Source: Flavobacterium ginsenosidimutans (GTDB taxonomy: Bacteria; Bacteroidota; Bacteroidia; Flavobacteriales; Flavobacteriaceae). Taken from it: DNA of 64,000 bases. The stretch lies in assembly GCF_003254625.1 (NCBI RefSeq), contig NZ_QJRJ01000071.1, positions 1-64,000 of the forward strand. Direction: 5' to 3'. The first letter of the stretch is position 1. Every line of letters starts with the position of its first letter. Below the pieces are notes generated by a model, which saw nothing but the letters and a program-made list of their open reading frames with translations, made no database searches and had not been told where the DNA came from. The position numbers were made by a program, and so were the translations under genes. This document shows positions 60,790 through 64,000 of the stretch, in pieces.

Positions 60790-60860
60790 GGCTCAAAGGA
60801 ACAAAGGGACAAAGGCTCAAAGTGAAAAACCTTTGTGCCTTTGTAACTCTGAACCTTTGC
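60790..60860. repeat. CAAAGG / CCTTTG repeat block
   Basis: GGCTCAAAGGAACAAAGG, AGGGACAAAGGCTCAAAG and, in the opposite sense, AACCTTTGTGCCTTTG with GAACCTTTGCACC, all in the 93 bp between the DtxR and Nramp genes. It can fold into a stem; same family as 19784-19890, 50350-50390 and 59418-59513. Confidence 0.65.
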
Positions 60861-60867
60861 ACCTAAT

Positions 60868-62736
60868 TCATTTAACAATCAGCAAAGGTATCGAAATTTT
60901 ATGTCTCAATTTGTCTACGGTTGTGCCAAAGAGAATATCTTTCAAACCAGTGTGGCCGTGGGTTCCCATTACTAGAATATCGAAGAAACCACTGTTTATG
61001 ATTTCTGGGATTGTTTTGAATGGTTTTCCAAAACCAAGTTCTATTTCGATATTGAATCCTTTTTCTGAGAGCATTTCTTTGTACTGCAATAGTAATTTTT
61101 CATCGATAGTAGTTTCGTGGTCGTGAATGTGAATTCCGTACATTAAAGCCCCAACAGTTTCAACGATATGGATAAGCGTATATTTGGCATCCATTCCGCC
61201 TAATTCGAAGGCGTGATTAAGCGCGGCTTCATCAGCTTTAGAAAAATCTACAGATATGGCAATATTTTTCACTTCTTGTGATTTCTTTTGAGCAAAGTGA
61301 AGTTTTAAATTATGTGGTGAATGATTTACGGTTTTTGATTTCGCTTTAGCAATAAAAGGTTTAAAAATGATATAAAGCAATAAAGCCGAGAATCCCAAAG
61401 CTAATGGAATAACTGTCAGCCAAAGAATAATTGGATTATCTGAGTTTTCTAGCCAAGAAGTGATTTCGTCGTAAACTAATTTTGCATTCAGAGAAACAAT
61501 GATGGAAGCAATAATCCAAGAAACAACTTGTGTGGTTCTGGAAATATGAAACCCGTTCATTTTTGATTTATCACTCACAAAATGGATCAACGGAATAATC
61601 GCAAAACCAAGCTGTAAACTCAAAATAACCTGACTCAGAATTAAGAGTTTCCCTGTCACACTTTCGCCATAAATCAATATTACAATTACGGCAGGAATAA
61701 TTGCTATTAAGCGAGTTATAATTCTACGAACCCAAGGCTGAATTCTGAAATGAAGATAACCTTCCATTACAATTTGTCCCGCAAGTGTTCCTGTAACGGT
61801 TGAACTTTGTCCTGCGGCAATTAAAGCAACGGCAAATAATATTGGTGCCCATTTAGTTCCTAAAAGAGGTTCAAGAAATTGATGTGCATCTTGAATTTCG
61901 GCAACTTCAAACATTCCATTTTTATGGAAAGTCGCTGCTGCGAGAATTAAAATGGCCGCATTTACAAAGAAAGCAAGATTCAAAGCAATCGTAGAATCGA
62001 TCAAATTGTACTTTAAAGCTTGTTTGATTCCCGCTGGAGTTCTATCGAATTTTCTCGTTTGCACTAAAGAAGAATGCAAGTACAAGTTGTGCGGCATTAC
62101 GGTTGCTCCAATAATTCCGATGGCGATATACAAAGCCGCTGAGTTTGGAATCGAAGGAATAAGTCCCGCTAAAACCTTATGAACTTCTGGTTCTGCAAAA
62201 ATCATTTCAAAAATGAAAGAAAAGCCAATAATCGCTACTAAAGCAATAATGAAGGCTTCCATCTTACGAATTCCTTTATTGATCAAGAAAAGCAATAAAA
62301 AAGTGTCTAAAACGGTTATTAAAACAGCTTCGAGTAACGGAATTCCGAAAAGAAGGTTAATTCCGATTGCCATTCCGAGAACTTCGGCAAGATCGCACGC
62401 CGCGATTGCAACTTCGGCAAGAAAATATAAAATGTAGTTGATGTATTTGGAATAGGTTTCTCTCGAAGCCTGCGCAAGGTCACGCTGTGTTACAATTCCG
62501 AGGCGAGCACTCAAACTCTGCAAAAGCAAAGCCATTAAATTACTCATCAATAAAACCCAAACTAAAGTGTAACCAAATTGGCTTCCGCCGGCAATATCTG
62601 TTGCCCAGTTTCCTGGATCCATGTAGCCAACACTTACTAAATATGCAGGGCCTAAGAAGGCTAAAATTTTTCTAAAACCTTTTTTTTTGTTTTCGGTCGA
62701 AACCGATTCGTGGACTTCTTCTAAAGATTTAGTCAT
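60868..62736 (-). CDS. mntH: Nramp divalent-metal transporter fused to a UspA domain
   Basis: ATG at 62736 gives 622 residues; a GTG at 62775 is less likely. Residues about 20-440 form an Nramp transporter with ~11 helices. Metal-site motifs are DPGN (in GYMDPGNWATDIAGG, TM1) and ATVMPHNLYLHS (MPH, TM6). From about 480 a UspA universal-stress domain is fused, with the ATP-binding GTHG-x9-GT motif in VMGTHGHTGLKDILFGTT. It imports Mn2+ and possibly Fe2+ with protons. The DtxR/MntR gene lies downstream on the same strand, and an 18 bp palindrome upstream is the likely operator. Confidence 0.92.
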   Translation of the reverse strand: MTKSLEEVHESVSTENKKKGFRKILAFLGPAYLVSVGYMDPGNWATDIAGGSQFGYTLVWVLLMSNLMALLLQSLSARLGIVTQRDLAQASRETYSKYINYILYFLAEVAIAACDLAEVLGMAIGINLLFGIPLLEAVLITVLDTFLLLFLINKGIRKMEAFIIALVAIIGFSFIFEMIFAEPEVHKVLAGLIPSIPNSAALYIAIGIIGATVMPHNLYLHSSLVQTRKFDRTPAGIKQALKYNLIDSTIALNLAFFVNAAILILAAATFHKNGMFEVAEIQDAHQFLEPLLGTKWAPILFAVALIAAGQSSTVTGTLAGQIVMEGYLHFRIQPWVRRIITRLIAIIPAVIVILIYGESVTGKLLILSQVILSLQLGFAIIPLIHFVSDKSKMNGFHISRTTQVVSWIIASIIVSLNAKLVYDEITSWLENSDNPIILWLTVIPLALGFSALLLYIIFKPFIAKAKSKTVNHSPHNLKLHFAQKKSQEVKNIAISVDFSKADEAALNHAFELGGMDAKYTLIHIVETVGALMYGIHIHDHETTIDEKLLLQYKEMLSEKGFNIEIELGFGKPFKTIPEIINSGFFDILVMGTHGHTGLKDILFGTTVDKLRHKISIPLLIVK

Positions 62737-62755
62737 TGTAAAAGTATTGTTTTCA

Positions 62756-62788
62756 CAAATATATAGAAAAATCACATTCGCGAAACAA
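62756..62788 (-). promoter_or_regulatory. Promoter of the Nramp-UspA gene
   Basis: On the minus strand, TATATTTG (62763 to 62756) matches the -7 element and a TTG (62788 to 62786) the -33 element, spacer 22 bases. The start codon is 20 bases downstream. The palindrome 62792-62809 abuts the -33 element. Confidence 0.6.
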
Positions 62789-62791
62789 TAT

Positions 62792-62809
62792 TTTTAGACA
62801 AGTCTAAAA
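62792..62809. promoter_or_regulatory. DtxR/MntR-type operator palindrome upstream of the Nramp gene
   Basis: TTTTAGAC-AA-GTCTAAAA is a perfect 18 bp dyad of the kind bound by DtxR/MntR regulators (TTTAGxC...GxCTAAA). It is just beyond the -33 element of the Nramp promoter and 1 bp from the Fur gene's stop codon. The regulator encoded at 60121-60774 is the natural candidate binder. Confidence 0.72.
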
Positions 62810-62810
62810 G

Positions 62811-63203
62811 TTAAATGTTAGAATTTAAACAATTCGGACACAATCCTGATAAGGTAAAATTGATCTCATTAACTTTATAATTATGTGGCATGATGTAACT
62901 CGGTTTTACAGTTTCAAGACAAGTAATTTCATGACAATTCTCACAGCTAAAATGAGCGTGGTTATGAATGTGTACGCGCTGATGCGAATGATTGCATTTG
63001 GCATACTTTACCGTTCCATCCAAATTCGAAATTTTATGAATAACATCTTCATTAATTAATCGATCTAGAATTCTGTAAATGGTAACACGATCGCACAAAT
63101 CATTTAATTGTTTGTGAATTTCGGTGTGCGAAAGAGCGGTTTTAGATTTCTCAAACACCTCTAAAACAGCTGTCTTTGCTGCGGTATTACGTGTGGTTTT
63201 CAT
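62811..63203 (-). CDS. Fur-family metalloregulator (Zur/Fur-like)
   Basis: A 130-residue Fur-family protein. The winged helix region has ALSHTEIHKQLNDLCDRVTIY. The structural zinc site has two CxxC pairs, CENC and CPNC, and the regulatory metal site the His-rich HSHQRVHIHNHAHFSC. It cannot be placed as Fur, Zur or PerR from sequence alone; the paired palindromes at 63228-63277 look Zur/Fur-like. It is divergent from a MerC-like gene and shares a short regulatory gap with it. Confidence 0.88.
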   Translation of the reverse strand: MKTTRNTAAKTAVLEVFEKSKTALSHTEIHKQLNDLCDRVTIYRILDRLINEDVIHKISNLDGTVKYAKCNHSHQRVHIHNHAHFSCENCHEITCLETVKPSYIMPHNYKVNEINFTLSGLCPNCLNSNI

Positions 63204-63227
63204 TTTTTATGAAATTAAAAATTAAAC

Positions 63228-63277
63228 GCAACAATGTTGCAATTGATAAAATTGTATATATTTGCAACAAAATTGCA
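63228..63277. promoter_or_regulatory. Divergent operator: two palindromes overlapping the MerC promoter
   Basis: GCAACAATGTTGC (63228-63240) is a perfect dyad. TGCAACAAAATTGCA (63263-63277) is a second, slightly imperfect one. The plus-strand promoter between them has TTG at 63237-63239 and TATATTTG at 63257-63264 with a 17-base spacer, so the first palindrome covers the -33 and the second touches the -7. A repressor bound here would block the MerC promoter; the adjacent Fur-family protein is the obvious candidate. Confidence 0.72.
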
Positions 63278-63296
63278 TTAAGCAAAAGTACACATA

Positions 63297-63650
63297 ATGA
63301 AGAAAATAAGCACAACTTTTTATGATATTTTAGGAATTTCAAGCGCGACCATTTGTCTGGTTCATTGTTTGATTTTTCCTCTTTTAACGATCCTTCCTTT
63401 GGGGTTGAGTCACAATCCAATTATAGATTTACTATTTGCTTCGATAGGTCTATTTGCAATTCTCAAAATTATAAAAAAATCAGCTCTCTTGGTCTCGTCA
63501 ATTTTGGTTGTTTCAATGGCGCTTATTTGGATTAGTATTTTGACAGAACTCTTTTTCGAAATTCATCTTGATCTGATTTATTTTGGAGGAATTGGAATGA
63601 TCATCGGGCATTTAATCAATTACAAATTACACAGAAAACAAAATCATTAA
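63297..63650 (+). CDS. MerC-domain membrane protein
   Basis: A 117-residue protein with four hydrophobic helices. The first helix carries the cysteine-His motif ATICLVHCLIFPLLTILPLG, as in MerC-type mercury transport proteins, and the C-terminus ends in HRKQNH, a possible metal-binding tail. True mercury transport is not implied: the MerC family in Flavobacteria often sits beside Fur-family regulators. It is the first gene of the divergent unit controlled by the palindromic operator. Confidence 0.8.
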   Translation: MKKISTTFYDILGISSATICLVHCLIFPLLTILPLGLSHNPIIDLLFASIGLFAILKIIKKSALLVSSILVVSMALIWISILTELFFEIHLDLIYFGGIGMIIGHLINYKLHRKQNH

Positions 63651-63660
63651 AAATAGAAAT

Positions 63661-64000
63661 ATGGAACAGAAGCATTTTGAAGTGATTATCGTTGGCGGAA
63701 GCTACAGCGGATTATCTGCCGCAATGAGTTTAGGACGTTCTTTGCGTCAGGTTTTGGTTATTGACAGCGGTTTGCCTTGCAATAGACAAACTCCACATTC
63801 TCATAATTTTATTACGCAAGATGGTGAAAAGCCAGCAGTTATTTCGACGAAAGCCAAACTTCAAGTGGACATTTACAAAACCGTTCAATTCTATAATGGA
63901 CTTGCTGTAAAAGCACTTAAAATGGAAAATGGTTTTGAAATTGAAACTGAATCAGGAATTATTTTTACTTCTAAAAAAGTTTTGTTTGCAACTGGAGTTA
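63661..64000 (+). CDS. NAD(P)/FAD-dependent oxidoreductase, cut by window edge
   Basis: The ATG at 63661 opens a frame that runs off the right edge (113 residues visible). It begins MEQKHFEVIIVGGSYSGLSA, an FAD-binding GxGxxG-like (GGSYSG) motif. The thioredoxin-reductase-like VLVIDSGLPCNRQT follows, then the second strand set ending VLFATGV. It belongs to the low-molecular-weight thioredoxin reductase-like family. It starts 10 bp after MerC and is likely in the same operon, which would fit a redox partner for metal or thiol chemistry. Confidence 0.85.
   Translation, partial: MEQKHFEVIIVGGSYSGLSAAMSLGRSLRQVLVIDSGLPCNRQTPHSHNFITQDGEKPAVISTKAKLQVDIYKTVQFYNGLAVKALKMENGFEIETESGIIFTSKKVLFATGV

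Overview
This 64 kb window is chromosomal DNA of a gliding Bacteroidota, most likely a Flavobacterium close to the F. johnsoniae group. The evidence is low GC, promoter elements of the Bacteroidetes type (TAnnTTTG with an upstream TTG), a giant SprB-like gliding adhesin with a type IX secretion C-terminal domain followed by SprF, many SPII lipoproteins, and a Mg-type HemB. No rRNA, tRNA, CRISPR array or prophage was seen.

Layout. 1-14.7 kb: the 3' part of a giant sprB-like adhesin gene (it enters from the left edge) with ~1.7 kb internal super-repeats, then sprF. 14.8-20.4 kb: pgk, a LysM lytic transglycosylase, two lipoproteins and an ElaA-like acetyltransferase. 20.3-23.3 kb: a small accessory island with an XRE regulator, a short GG-leader peptide gene, a radical SAM/SPASM maturase and a secreted alpha/beta hydrolase. 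This looks like a RiPP locus, but both the precursor and the maturase carry a single-base frameshift. 23.4-31.1 kb: OmpA protein, S41 protease, DUF4349 lipoprotein, rnpA, a zeta-toxin-like ATPase with a small partner, and lipid genes (plsC, acyl-ACP desaturase). 31.2-35.1 kb: feoA-feoB, a Cys-rich Feo partner, two tiny paralogous membrane proteins, and an SCO protein. 35.3-39.7 kb: M13 peptidase, GyrI-like protein, cytochrome c, hemB. 39.9-41.9 kb: three orphan genes separated by a ~51 bp palindromic repeat, resembling an immunity-gene cassette array. 42-46.4 kb: exported proteins and class I aldolase. 46.4-47.4 kb: an IS200-like Y1 transposase amid many copies of a 13 bp hairpin (REP/RAYT-like). 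47.4-57.1 kb: the haem cluster hemF, hemE, hemD, hemC, hemA on the minus strand, divergent from an AraC regulator, hemH and hemJ on the plus strand. 57.1-60 kb: histidine kinase, enoyl-CoA hydratase and a small protein. 60.1-64 kb: metal homeostasis, with a DtxR/MntR regulator, an Nramp-UspA fusion, a Fur-family regulator, and a divergent MerC-like protein plus a flavin oxidoreductase cut by the right edge.

Much of the window is one physiological theme: haem synthesis (hemA, B, C, D, E, F, H, J), ferrous iron uptake (Feo), and Mn/Fe transport with two metal regulators. Candidate operators are visible for both metal regulators: an 18 bp palindrome upstream of the Nramp gene, and a palindrome pair overlapping the MerC promoter.

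The intergenic regions are unusually rich in perfect inverted repeats of 15-31 bp, from several unrelated families.
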